Counted from the first letter of the stretch, positions 51,816 through 60,182 are shown. The stretch: DNA of 64,000 nt from Kibdelosporangium aridum (GCF_900176515.1 NZ_FWXV01000003.1:186001-250000); one strand, 5' to 3'. Translations and numbers: made by a program. Notes: generated from the sequence alone by a model not told the origin.

Positions 51816-51962
51816 CAGCCGGAGTTGCCTGCTGACGCCCATGGCGGCGATGTCGTGCGCGAGCACGGTCACCCGCGGATCGAGCAGATCGGCCAGTTCG
51901 AAGTCGTCGAAACCGGCCACAGCGGACCGCGCGTCCCACGTGCTCAACGCACGCGACACCTG
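51816..51962 (-). pseudogene. Remnant of a second LacI-family regulator (C-terminal fragment)
   Basis: About 49 residues on the minus strand read as the C-terminal core of a LacI protein: Ala-Val-Ala-Gly-Phe-Asp-Asp-Phe-Glu-Leu-Ala-Asp-Leu-Leu-Asp-Pro, then Val-Thr-Val-Leu-Ala-His-Asp and Ala-Ala-Met-Gly. No start, DNA-binding domain or proper end is present. The fragment is distinct from the intact LacI gene at 50310, so an older regulator gene was probably lost here. Confidence 0.65.
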
Positions 51963-51982
51963 ATGCTCACAAGGAGCCCGGT

Positions 51983-52021
51983 GATGGGCTCTTGCCGGGA
52001 CAGGGGCGGCAAGAGCCCATC
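51983..52021. terminator. Hairpin terminator after the GH172 gene
   Basis: A perfect 15-bp stem (51983-51997 with 52007-52021) and 9-base loop lie 3 bases beyond the GH172 stop on the minus strand, ending the transporter operon. Confidence 0.85.
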
Positions 52022-52024
52022 GGT

Positions 52025-54511
52025 TCATCCGGTCTTCGTGAGCATTCGGTATCGGGCCGCCGACCACGCCGGCGAACCGGACTCCGGGACGATTCGGACA
52101 GTCACCGAACTCTTCCCGGCCACCATGCTCTCCGGCAGTTCGAACGAGTCCTCCAGCCACCGCGACGACGTATTCCCCAGCGGCTGGAACCACGTCCCCA
52201 CCGCCGTGCCGTCCACGGAAACGTTTGCCTGCTGGAAGGCCTCGCTCTGGTCGTTCATCCGCAGCAGCCGTGCTCCGGACGAACCTGGCGCCAGCTTCAG
52301 CGTGAAGGTGATCGGGCCGGTCGTGGCCGCGACTCCGTCCGTCACGTTGACCTTGTCGTCCTTGCCTTCGAACGTTGACTGCAAGGTTCGCCGGGTCTCG
52401 CCCGTCGACTCGTACGCATGGGCCGCGCGGCTCGCGTCGTCGGCGACGTCCAGGACATCACTTTCGACCATTGCCGGTGTGGACTGTCCGTACCAGTAGG
52501 ACGTCGAGCTGTAGTTGGCCGCTACGTCGTTCACTGGACCGTGTTGGATGTCGAAGCGGAGGTGAGAGGAGAACGACACCGCTTCACCGATCATCAAACG
52601 GTACGCGCCCGTGCAGTCGTGCTGGCAACCATCGCCGTTGAGTTCCCACGCCGGGTTGCCCGCGAGCGGCATGGTGTACGTGACCCCGTCACGGAAGTAC
52701 CAGCCGGACTCATAGAAGTCCTCGGTGCCCGTGCCGTAGATCATCGGTGTTGTGGCGCCGTCGACGTAGACGCGTTCGTCGCCTTCCAGGTACAGCCGCA
52801 TGTTTCCGTTCGGGATCGACCCGCGCATGGAGTGCGTGACTCCGTAGTACACGCCGCGGCCGGTCGCCTGCAGGAACGTGAAGTCCTGGTTCGGCACCGT
52901 GTTTCCCGCGGACTTCGTGGCGTGGAAGTAGCCGATCCGCCCGGACAGCAACGCAGCCGCCACCGCGGGATCCGGAACGTAGTCCGTCTCCACTGTCACA
53001 TCACCAAGCGGCACACCGCTTTCGTTGACCAGCGACACTGTGGCGTTGCGGGCGTACGGCATCGGCCACCATGCGGTGTACCAGCCGTCTGGGGCCGTGT
53101 CCATCGACGACATCAGGGTCATCGTGTCGTACTCGCCCAGCCCCGAGCCGAAGAACTCGCCGAGCGGGGCGTCCACGGTTGCCTTACCGTCAAAGGAGAT
53201 CACGACTCGCACGCCACTCAGCACCGCGTCCGACCGCGTCACCTCGGCGGCCGGCACCGGGTAGCGGAACACGCGGTAGCCCTGCCAGTTCAGGCCTCGG
53301 ATCGTGTAGCCGTGCGCCGCTTCCTCGCCGGGGTGGTTCGGGCCGACGTCCATCACGTCGGTCCGGCGCCAATCTCCACCCACGTTGCTGTGGATGTTGT
53401 ACCGGAACTCATTGACGTCCAAATCGGACGCGATGTACTCGTTCAGGATTGTCAAGGACGACTTGCCCGCGGTCAACGCCGCCGGAATCATGATCGTCTG
53501 GTCACGCCACTCGCCCACTGGCACCCTGGGACCGCTTTCCCAGAAGCCGACTTGGGTTCCGTCAACCGACAGCCTGGCACGCTGATTGCCCACCTGCGGG
53601 TCGTAGCGCCGGGTGATCCGAACGCCCGAGTTGGCCGGGTCGATCGCGACCTTGAACGTCGTCGACCCGCCGATCGCGAACGCCCTGCCGTCGTCGCCGA
53701 CTCGCGGGCTCGCCACGACCTGCGGGATCTTCACTCTGAGCTGTGTCAGCCAGCCCGAGCCTGCCAGAGCAGCCACGTTCTTCGATTTGCCCGCCGAAAC
53801 AGCACCGGTCGATACGGGCGCCCTGGACGTGGCCACACTCTTGGGGTCGCGGATGCCGTAGCCCCGAAGCTTGGCGATCACGTCCAGCGCCTGGTCGGCC
53901 GGGTTGAACGTCTGCACGCCGTCCGCGTCCGCGAAATCGCGGTAGGCCACGTGGTAGAAAAGCGGATTCGCTTGGACCGTCACGCGCATCGATTCGCGGT
54001 ACGGCATCGGCACCTTGATCACCGCGCCGCCGGACGTGTCCTCGCCGTTGCCGACGAGCGGCCAGACCCATGGCGCGCCGAGCTTTCCGTTCACGACCTC
54101 CTGCAGCAGCTGGTCGAGCACCACCCGGCCGTCCAGCTCGATCTTCAGCCTGCCGTTGTTGACCATTGAGCCGAAGTCACGCGTGAACCACATCGAATCG
54201 ATCTGCCCCGCGCCCACCCGCTCGGCGATCACGCACCCCGAAGCCGTGGTGCGCAGGCAGGAATACGTCCCGACGAATCCGTCGTCGTTGCCACCGGTGC
54301 GGTCGAAACTCGAGAACTGGCGTGACACCGCGCCGGGTCTCATCATGGCGAGCTGGTCCATCTGGCGATAGACCTGCCAGCCGATCGGGCCCTTGTCCGT
54401 CGCGCTCGCCGTCGTCGGCGCAGCGTGGGCCACGCCCGAGACGGTGCTCAGGACGAGAGCGGAGATAGCCGTGCAGATGACACTGGATGCGAGCAGGGAC
54501 CTGAAGCGCAT
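52025..54511 (-). CDS. Secreted DUF2961 (GH172) glycoside hydrolase
   Basis: An 828-residue exported enzyme with a Sec signal peptide (cleavage near Ala-His-Ala, residue 30). DUF2961 is glycoside hydrolase family 172, whose known members act on alpha-D-fructofuranosides or alpha-D-arabinofuranosides. The domain starts about residue 45 with Phe-Ser-Ser-Phe-Asp-Arg-Thr-Gly-Gly-Asn-Asp-Asp-Gly. Two beta-rich modules share an Ala-Gly-Lys-Ser-Ser-x-Thr motif (about residue 355 and the C-terminal 90 residues) and may bind carbohydrate or help assembly. It is last in the transporter operon, 36 bases after the binding-protein gene, so its product sugar is probably what the importer takes up. Confidence 0.9.
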   Translation of the reverse strand: MRFRSLLASSVICTAISALVLSTVSGVAHAAPTTASATDKGPIGWQVYRQMDQLAMMRPGAVSRQFSSFDRTGGNDDGFVGTYSCLRTTASGCVIAERVGAGQIDSMWFTRDFGSMVNNGRLKIELDGRVVLDQLLQEVVNGKLGAPWVWPLVGNGEDTSGGAVIKVPMPYRESMRVTVQANPLFYHVAYRDFADADGVQTFNPADQALDVIAKLRGYGIRDPKSVATSRAPVSTGAVSAGKSKNVAALAGSGWLTQLRVKIPQVVASPRVGDDGRAFAIGGSTTFKVAIDPANSGVRITRRYDPQVGNQRARLSVDGTQVGFWESGPRVPVGEWRDQTIMIPAALTAGKSSLTILNEYIASDLDVNEFRYNIHSNVGGDWRRTDVMDVGPNHPGEEAAHGYTIRGLNWQGYRVFRYPVPAAEVTRSDAVLSGVRVVISFDGKATVDAPLGEFFGSGLGEYDTMTLMSSMDTAPDGWYTAWWPMPYARNATVSLVNESGVPLGDVTVETDYVPDPAVAAALLSGRIGYFHATKSAGNTVPNQDFTFLQATGRGVYYGVTHSMRGSIPNGNMRLYLEGDERVYVDGATTPMIYGTGTEDFYESGWYFRDGVTYTMPLAGNPAWELNGDGCQHDCTGAYRLMIGEAVSFSSHLRFDIQHGPVNDVAANYSSTSYWYGQSTPAMVESDVLDVADDASRAAHAYESTGETRRTLQSTFEGKDDKVNVTDGVAATTGPITFTLKLAPGSSGARLLRMNDQSEAFQQANVSVDGTAVGTWFQPLGNTSSRWLEDSFELPESMVAGKSSVTVRIVPESGSPAWSAARYRMLTKTG

Positions 54512-54547
54512 CCTGCCTCCTCATATTGTGTTGTACCGCCGACAGAC

Positions 54548-55531
54548 TCAGCCGCCGGGGTTCTCCTTCGCGTAGACCTGTGCCGCGTTCTCCTTGGTGA
54601 TCAGCTGGGTCTGTAAGGTCTGCGTCTTCGGCACCTGCTGGCAGTCGACGAGAATCTTGCGTGCCGACTCGATCGCTTCCTTGCCTGCGGTGGGGTAGAT
54701 CAGCGTTGCCGAGAGCCTGCCTGCCTCGACCGCTTTCAAGCCGCCAGACGGGATCGGCAGGCCGTCGATGCCGATGAACTTCAACGCGTCCTGCCTGCCC
54801 GTTGCCCGCGCGGCAAGGTAGGCACCCTCGGCCATCGGGTCGTTGTGCGCGTAGATCACCGAGATGTCCGGGTTGGACTTCAGGATCGCGTCCGCTTTCT
54901 CCTGGCCCTTCTCCCGCAGCCAGTCGCCGTCCTGGCTGACCGCGATCTCGATGTTGCGACCGCGGATCGCCTCACGGAAGCCGTCGCCGCGCTCCTTGGC
55001 CGGTGTCGATCCGGCGAGGCCGCGGATCTCGGCGATCTTGCCGCCGTTCGGCAGCAGCTGCTCGGCGACGTACTTGCCGGCCTGGCGGCCGATTTCCACG
55101 TTGTCCGCGCCGATCCACGTGGTGTAGGCGTCGCCTTCCACCTTGCGGTCCAGCACGATCACCGGGATGCCTTTGTCGAAGGCCTTCTTCACCACTCCGG
55201 TCAGCGGCGTGGCCTCGTTCGGGCTGATGATCAGCAGGTCGATCTGCTGGGTCAGGAAGTTCTCCACGTCCGAGACCTGACGGGAGTTGTCCTGCTGCGC
55301 GTCGGTGAAGCGGACTTCGAACTGCGGCACCGACTTCGCGGCGGCACGGATGTCGTCGTCCATGCGTTGGCGGTACGGCTCGGCCACGTTGGCCTGGCTC
55401 ATGCCGATGACGTACTTGCCGTCCGCGCCCTTGCACGGCGTGCTCGGTGCTGGGCCGCCGGGCCGGTTCTCGCTCGTTGTGCCGCACGCGACGACCGATC
55501 CCAGTACGAGGACCGCCACGAGTAAACGCAT
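54548..55531 (-). CDS. Sugar ABC transporter substrate-binding lipoprotein (RbsB-like)
   Basis: A 327-residue lipoprotein: signal peptide with lipobox Ser-Val-Val-Ala-Cys16, then a Peripla_BP_4 domain (Tyr-Val-Ile-Gly-Met-Ser-Gln-Ala-Asn, Ile-Asp-Leu-Leu-Ile-Ile-Ser-Pro-Asn-Glu, Ile-Pro-Val-Ile-Val-Leu-Asp-Arg-Lys-Val). This class binds free pyranose or furanose monosaccharides such as ribose, galactofuranose or arabinose. It lies 19 bases downstream of the permease gene. Confidence 0.95.
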   Translation of the reverse strand: MRLLVAVLVLGSVVACGTTSENRPGGPAPSTPCKGADGKYVIGMSQANVAEPYRQRMDDDIRAAAKSVPQFEVRFTDAQQDNSRQVSDVENFLTQQIDLLIISPNEATPLTGVVKKAFDKGIPVIVLDRKVEGDAYTTWIGADNVEIGRQAGKYVAEQLLPNGGKIAEIRGLAGSTPAKERGDGFREAIRGRNIEIAVSQDGDWLREKGQEKADAILKSNPDISVIYAHNDPMAEGAYLAARATGRQDALKFIGIDGLPIPSGGLKAVEAGRLSATLIYPTAGKEAIESARKILVDCQQVPKTQTLQTQLITKENAAQVYAKENPGG

Positions 55532-55550
55532 GTCTCGTCCTTTCGCCTCT

Positions 55551-56558
55551 TCAGGACGGCCTGAGCCGTTGCAGCCCGGCCGCCACCACGATCACGAGCC
55601 CCTTGATCAGGAGCTGGACGTTCGTATCCACGCTGTTGAGCGCGAGAATGTTGTTGAGCACGCCGAGAAGCAGCGCACCTGCCACGGTCCCGACGACCGA
55701 GCCGCGCCCACCCGCCAGGCTTGTCCCTCCGACGACCACGGCGGCGATCGCGTCGAGTTCGTAGCCAAGACCGTCGTTGGGGCTGCCCTGGTTGAGCTGG
55801 CCGGCGTGGATGATCCCGGCCAGCGCGGCGAGCAGCCCGCAGATCCCGAACACGATGATCTTGACGCGGGTGACGGGCACACCGGACAACCGCGCCGCCT
55901 TCTCGTTGCCGCCGATCGCGTACACGTGCCGGGAGAAAGCCGTGCCACGCAAGAAAAGAATCGCCAGAACCGCGACCACGACGAAGATCAACGCCGGGAT
56001 GGGTACCAGGCCGTTGAACGTGCGCTCGCCCAGCAACGAGAACGCGACCGGCGCCTCACCGGGCCCGTCGCCGTACGCGATCGCGACGCCCTGGCCACCG
56101 GACCAGATCCGGGCGAGCCCGCGGGCGATCTGCAACCCCGCCAGCGTCACGATGAACGCCTGAATGCTGAACAAGGCGGACGCGACACCCTGTAAGAGCC
56201 CGAAGGCCAGCCCGACGGCCAGCACGATCAGCACTGTGGGAATCAGCCCGAAGTCGTTCTCCACCAACAGGACCGCGGATCCGACGGCGGCGAGGCCGAG
56301 CATCGCGCCGACCGACAGGTCGATCCCGCCGATCAGGATCACGAACGTCATGCCGACCGCGATGATCCCGATCTCGGAGACCGCGCGCACCACGTTGAAC
56401 AGGTTGTCGCTGGTCAGGAACAGCAGTTCACCGTTGCGGCTCGGGGAGAACACGATCGCCGCGATGAACACCGCCACGAGCCCGAACAGGCTCTGGAACC
56501 GGAAGACCATCGACCGCACGCTCTCGCGCCGGGTCTCGACGAAGTCCGTTGTGGTCAC
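55551..56558 (-). CDS. Sugar ABC transporter permease (RbsC-like)
   Basis: A 335-residue membrane permease of the BPD_transp_2 family, with about ten helices and the family marks Gly-Gly-Ile-Asp-Leu-Ser-Val-Gly-Ala and Gly-Gly-Thr-Ser-Leu-Ala-Gly-Gly-Arg-Gly. GTG at 56558 overlaps the ATPase stop by 4 bases and is preferred over a longer Arg/Gly-rich extension. A single permease presumably forms a homodimer with the ATPase. Confidence 0.94.
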   Translation of the reverse strand: MTTTDFVETRRESVRSMVFRFQSLFGLVAVFIAAIVFSPSRNGELLFLTSDNLFNVVRAVSEIGIIAVGMTFVILIGGIDLSVGAMLGLAAVGSAVLLVENDFGLIPTVLIVLAVGLAFGLLQGVASALFSIQAFIVTLAGLQIARGLARIWSGGQGVAIAYGDGPGEAPVAFSLLGERTFNGLVPIPALIFVVVAVLAILFLRGTAFSRHVYAIGGNEKAARLSGVPVTRVKIIVFGICGLLAALAGIIHAGQLNQGSPNDGLGYELDAIAAVVVGGTSLAGGRGSVVGTVAGALLLGVLNNILALNSVDTNVQLLIKGLVIVVAAGLQRLRPS

Positions 56559-58084
56559 AGCGGTACAACCTCCCCCATGGACGCCGCCAACAGGTCCGCC
56601 TCCCCGGCCTGCGCGGTCTGCAACTCCGCGACGTTGCGGCCGCCGCGCAGCACGATCACCCGATCGCACACGCCAACCAGCTCGGCCAGTTCCGAGGACG
56701 CCAGCAGCACCCCCATGCCGCGCTGCGCCGCCTGACCGAGCAACTGATAGATCTCCGCCTTCGCGCCGACGTCCACACCCCGCGTCGGTTCGTCGAGCAA
56801 CAGTAGGTCCGGATCGGTGAGCAGCATGCGACCAAGCACGATCTTCTGCTGATTTCCACCCGATAGTGTGGAGACCGGGTCACGGACCGAAGCGAGCTTC
56901 ACGCTCAGCTCGCGCACGATCCGCGTCGCCTCACCGGTCTCCCGCCGCCTGGACACCACGCCGAAGCGCGCGATTCGGTCCACAATAGACAGCACGGTGT
57001 TGGCAAGCACGGAATGATCGAGGGCCAGTCCGGAGATCCGGCGGTCTTCCGGCATGTACACGACACCCCGCCGGATCGCGGAACGCGGGCCGCGCGGGCG
57101 CAAGGCTCGGCCTTTGAAGGTCACCGACCCCTGCCAGCGATCACCGGCGCCGAACAGGGTCTCCAGCAGCTCGGTACGTCCGGAGCCAAGCAGACCGGCC
57201 AGCCCCACGATCTCGCCGCGCCGGACGGTCAAGCTGACTCCCGCCGGGTCCCGGCGACCGGGTCTTGACCGTGGGACAACAAGATCCGTGACTTCCAGGA
57301 GTTTCTCCCCGGCGTCCGCGGTCTCGTGCGTGGTGAACATGGCCCGCACCGGCCGTCCGATCATCGCCTCGGCGGCCTGATCGGCGGTCATGTCCCGGGC
57401 GTCGAATTCCGCCACCACAGCGCCGTTGCGCAAGACGGTCGCACGGTCAGCGATCCGGCCGATCTCGTCCATCCGGTGCGAGATGTAGACGATCCCCGCG
57501 CCGCTCCGGCGCAATTCGGCGATCACGGTGAACATCCGGTCTACTTCGGCCGACGACAGCGCGGACGTCGGCTCGTCCATGATCAGCACCTTGGCGTCCA
57601 GCGACAGCGCCTTGGCGATGCTCACCAGCTGCTGCTCACCGGTTCGCAACTCACCGACCTGACGTCGTGGGTCAAGGTCGATTCCGGTGCGGCGTAACAG
57701 GTTCCGGGTCTCCCGCAGCATCGCGCGCCGGTCGAGCGTGCGCAGCGGGGTCCGCGGCTCCCGGCCGAGGAAGATGTTCTCGGCGACCGAGAGCCCAGGC
57801 ACCAGGTCGAGTTCCTGGTGGATCATGGCGATCCCGGCGCGCTGCGCGTCGGCCGGGCCGTGGAAGCGAATCGGCTTGCCGCCCACGGTGATCGTGCCGG
57901 TGTGGTCGGTCAGATCGCCGGACAGCACACGCATCAACGTCGACTTGCCCGCGCCGTTCTCACCGAGCAGCGCGTGCACCTCGCCGGCCCGGACCGTGAA
58001 GTCCACGTCCCGGCAAGCCCTGACACCGCCGTAGGACTTGCTGATCCGGACCAGCCCCACAAGTGATGCGACACCGTTGTCCAT
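56555..58084 (-). CDS. Sugar ABC transporter ATP-binding protein (RbsA-like, double NBD)
   Basis: A 509-residue protein with two nucleotide-binding domains. The first has Walker A Gly-Glu-Asn-Gly-Ala-Gly-Lys-Ser-Thr, signature Leu-Arg-Thr-Gly-Glu-Gln-Gln and Walker B Val-Leu-Ile-Met-Asp-Glu-Pro-Thr-Ser. The second has a degenerate P-loop (Gly-Leu-Leu-Gly-Ser-Gly-Arg-Thr) but an intact Leu-Ser-Gly-Gly-Asn-Gln-Gln, as is normal for RbsA/MglA. ATG at 58084 or GTG at 58090 starts it. First gene of the operon, with a LacI-type operator 18 bases upstream. Confidence 0.95.
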   Translation of the reverse strand: MDNGVASLVGLVRISKSYGGVRACRDVDFTVRAGEVHALLGENGAGKSTLMRVLSGDLTDHTGTITVGGKPIRFHGPADAQRAGIAMIHQELDLVPGLSVAENIFLGREPRTPLRTLDRRAMLRETRNLLRRTGIDLDPRRQVGELRTGEQQLVSIAKALSLDAKVLIMDEPTSALSSAEVDRMFTVIAELRRSGAGIVYISHRMDEIGRIADRATVLRNGAVVAEFDARDMTADQAAEAMIGRPVRAMFTTHETADAGEKLLEVTDLVVPRSRPGRRDPAGVSLTVRRGEIVGLAGLLGSGRTELLETLFGAGDRWQGSVTFKGRALRPRGPRSAIRRGVVYMPEDRRISGLALDHSVLANTVLSIVDRIARFGVVSRRRETGEATRIVRELSVKLASVRDPVSTLSGGNQQKIVLGRMLLTDPDLLLLDEPTRGVDVGAKAEIYQLLGQAAQRGMGVLLASSELAELVGVCDRVIVLRGGRNVAELQTAQAGEADLLAASMGEVVPL

Positions 58085-58102
58085 CCACACCCGCCATGAG
58101 GC

Positions 58103-58120
58103 CGAGAAAACGATTACCCG
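58103..58120. promoter_or_regulatory. LacI-family operator before the ABC-transporter operon
   Basis: On the minus strand this reads CGGGTAATCGTTTTCTCG, matching 15 of 18 positions of the perfect palindrome at 50197-50214. Its position just upstream of the ATPase start supports joint control by the LacI protein at 50310. Confidence 0.75.
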
Positions 58121-58166
58121 AGACGCTAGGGTGGGGCTACCGACGTGTCAAGCATCCACTGATCGA

Positions 58167-58744
58167 TCAAGAAGTTGGTTGATCATCAACCACGGCTTGC
58201 CCTCGCGGCGAAAGCCGGTAGCCCACTTCAAGGCTTTCAGTCAGGCCGAGTTCCTTCAGTTTGCGAACGTCCGCTTTGAACGGAAGGGTTTCGCGCCCGA
58301 GGGACGCCGCGAGATCGGGCGCGCGCACGCCTGGCTTCGCCGCGATCAGCGAGAGCACAGTACGCGTCCATGGCCCGTGTTTGCTCCGTTCGTCCATCCG
58401 GCGCAACTTCTGGAGGATCTGCGCGATCTCCTCCGGCGTCGGCAGCGACTCGCGCAACGACACCCGCGGATCGTCGCCGACGTACCGCAACGACACCTTG
58501 TATATGTCGCCGTCACGGCCGGTAAGAAACGATGTCAGCTCGGCCAGGGTCTTGTATCCCGCCAACCGGGCATCTTTGGCGGTGATCCTGCGTAGCGGGA
58601 TGGGTTCGACGGAGTCGATGGCCAGGCCCCGATCGCCGTCCGGAGCGTCCCACTTGCTTTGACCGTGGGCTTGCGCCAGCGCCGGAACGCCAGCGTGACC
58701 TCGCCCGTGCGGATCCGCTCAAGGATGTTTGCCCTGATCAGCAT
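58167..58744 (-). pseudogene. ASCH-domain/winged-helix protein gene with a frameshift
   Basis: The start (ATG 58744; Met-Leu-Ile-Arg-Ala-Asn-Ile-Leu-Glu, Ala-Phe-Arg-Arg-Trp-Arg-Lys-Pro-Thr-Val-Lys, Gly-Thr-Leu-Arg-Thr-Ala-Ile-Gly) is the typical beginning of an ASCH-domain protein. The continuation (Leu-Ala-Ile-Asp-Ser-Val-Glu-Pro-Ile, Asp-Ala-Arg-Leu-Ala-Gly-Tyr-Lys-Thr) is in another frame, which then runs on to 58167 with a winged-helix tail (Gly-Tyr-Arg-Leu-Ser-Pro-Arg-Gly). One extra base in the run at 58627-58630 (four to five) would restore one protein of about 190 residues. It is either a true frameshift or a homopolymer sequencing error. ASCH proteins bind RNA or modified bases. Confidence 0.78.
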
Positions 58745-58885
58745 GGGCCCATCCTCTCGACATGAGGTCCCGCGAGGGGCATAGTGGTTAAGGTTGCACG
58801 CACAGTGTTGAAGTATGTGCGATTTGTATTCATCTTCGTGAATTTCTTCACAAAGGCGCACGAACCCGCACATCCGCGCTAGTCT
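58745..58885. promoter_or_regulatory. A+T-rich divergent promoter region before the toxin-antitoxin genes
   Basis: About 140 bases between the ASCH gene and the antitoxin. The segment 58800-58860 is much richer in A/T than the surroundings. It holds ATTCA-N6-TGAAT (58828-58843) and several GTGCG/CGCAC pairs that could be antitoxin operators. The assignment is tentative. Confidence 0.4.
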
Positions 58886-59476
58886 ATGCGCATGAGCATC
58901 GCGCTGGAGACGGTTTTGGCCAAAGCAGGGTTGCGGGTCACCCCCGGCGAGTTCCTCGACCTGGTCGAGGACGCTGCGAGGCGACTGTCTCCACCGAACC
59001 CCAATCCCGCCGAGTACTTCTCGGCGGATCAGCGCGAGACGCTCACCGAAGTCGGCCTTGACCTGCGGCCGAGGCGGCCCGACGAAGTCGATTCGCGGGC
59101 GCGTGCGGTCGCCGCGCAGGCCGTACTGCGAGATTCCGCGCTGACGGTGTCCGACGCGGCGGCGACCATCGGCGTGGACACCAGCCGGATCCGGCACCGG
59201 CTCGCGGCCGGTCGCCTGGTCGGCTGGAAGGACCGCGGCGGATGGCGGCTGCCCGCGTGGCAGTTCACCGGCTCCGGCGTGCTCCCCGGCTTGGAGACAG
59301 TGCTGGCAGCGCTGCCCATCGACCAACCGCCGCTCGTTGTCGCGGCCTTCATGACCACGCCGCAGGAAGACCTGGTCATCAGCGGCGAACCGGGTACACC
59401 ACGGCAGTGGCTGCTCGCCGGCGGTGATCCAGATAGGGTTGCTGCGCTAGCGGCCGTCCTCGGAACCCCGGCGTGA
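58886..59476 (+). CDS. Xre/ParS-type antitoxin-like DNA-binding protein
   Basis: A 196-residue protein upstream of a RES toxin gene. A central helix-turn-helix (Leu-Thr-Val-Ser-Asp-Ala-Ala-Ala-Thr-Ile-Gly-Val-Asp-Thr-Ser-Arg-Ile-Arg-His-Arg-Leu) resembles excisionase or Xre-type domains. The C-terminal part (Trp-Gln-Phe, Leu-Pro-Gly-Leu, Pro-Leu-Val-Val-Ala-Ala-Phe-Met, Gly-Gly-Asp-Pro-Asp-Arg-Val) matches the toxin-binding end of this antitoxin group. ATG at 58886 or 58892 starts it. It should neutralise the toxin and repress the operon. Confidence 0.85.
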   Translation: MRMSIALETVLAKAGLRVTPGEFLDLVEDAARRLSPPNPNPAEYFSADQRETLTEVGLDLRPRRPDEVDSRARAVAAQAVLRDSALTVSDAAATIGVDTSRIRHRLAAGRLVGWKDRGGWRLPAWQFTGSGVLPGLETVLAALPIDQPPLVVAAFMTTPQEDLVISGEPGTPRQWLLAGGDPDRVAALAAVLGTPA

Positions 59477-59515
59477 CGGTGACGACAACGAAGACAGGCT
59501 GACGACTCCAAACGT

Positions 59516-60172
59516 ATGGCTCGGCTCCCCCAGCCACCGACTCCGGCTGCGCTCAGGTCGCTGCTGCGAGTAGACGAGGACATTGTCGCCGTGCACAGCG
59601 GCACGCGCCTTGTCCGGATCTTCGCAGCGGGCGGCGCGCACCGTCAGCGGTGGAACTCCTTCCGATACACCGGCCCGCTGCCGCACGGCCGGTTCGACCC
59701 GCACCCGCTCGGCCCGGAGGGCCGCGCCGCCGACAGCCCCGGCAACGGCGTGCTGTACTTCGGCCTGTCGGTGCGCACCAGCCTCGCCGAGGTGTTCCAG
59801 TCGACGTCCATTGTGGACCGTTCGACCCGCAGGCCGCACCTCGTGGTGTTCCGGCCACAGCGCACCTTGCGCCTGCTCGACCTCTCCGGCCTGTGGCCGA
59901 CGCGAGCGGGCGCGTCGCAGGAGCTCTCCAGCGGCTCGAAGACCCTGACCCAGGCGTGGGCCCGGGCGATCCGCGCGGCGCACCCCGAGCTGGACGGCGT
60001 CTGGTACCGGTCCTCAATGGACGGTGGTGAACCGGCGATCTGCCTGTTCGACCCGCCTGCCGGTACCGCGATCCCGCCCGCGCCGGACATGCTGCTGCCG
60101 CTCGACCACCCCGGCCTTGACCTGCCGTTGGGCCGGATCTGCGAAGAGCTGAACTACACCCTGCTGAGTTAG
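59516..60172 (+). CDS. RES-domain toxin (NAD+-degrading type)
   Basis: A 218-residue RES protein. Family residues are present: Arg31/Arg34 (Gly-Thr-Arg-Leu-Val-Arg-Ile-Phe), Arg59-Phe60, Tyr81 (Leu-Tyr-Phe-Gly) and Glu92 (Ser-Leu-Ala-Glu-Val-Phe), and a Ser in the late Tyr-Arg-Ser-Ser region. Known RES toxins deplete NAD+ by phosphorolysis or hydrolysis and arrest growth. It lies 39 bases after the antitoxin gene. The pair may serve stress response, phage defence or mere stability. Confidence 0.88.
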   Translation: MARLPQPPTPAALRSLLRVDEDIVAVHSGTRLVRIFAAGGAHRQRWNSFRYTGPLPHGRFDPHPLGPEGRAADSPGNGVLYFGLSVRTSLAEVFQSTSIVDRSTRRPHLVVFRPQRTLRLLDLSGLWPTRAGASQELSSGSKTLTQAWARAIRAAHPELDGVWYRSSMDGGEPAICLFDPPAGTAIPPAPDMLLPLDHPGLDLPLGRICEELNYTLLS

Positions 60173-60182
60173 CAGAGGGGCG

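Noticed and set aside
51523..51963. Plus-strand open frame across the intergenic repeats
   Set aside because: Its apparent internal peptide repeat is just the translated nucleotide repeat, and its second half lies antisense to the LacI remnant.
52418..54169. Long plus-strand open frame (583 codons) opposite the GH172 gene
   Set aside because: Arg/His/Val-rich low-quality protein with no domain; the minus strand encodes a signal peptide and DUF2961 motifs.
58535..59326. Long minus-strand frame covering the ASCH start and the antitoxin region
   Set aside because: Only the part from the ATG at 58744 resembles a protein; the upstream part is antisense to the antitoxin and crosses its promoter.
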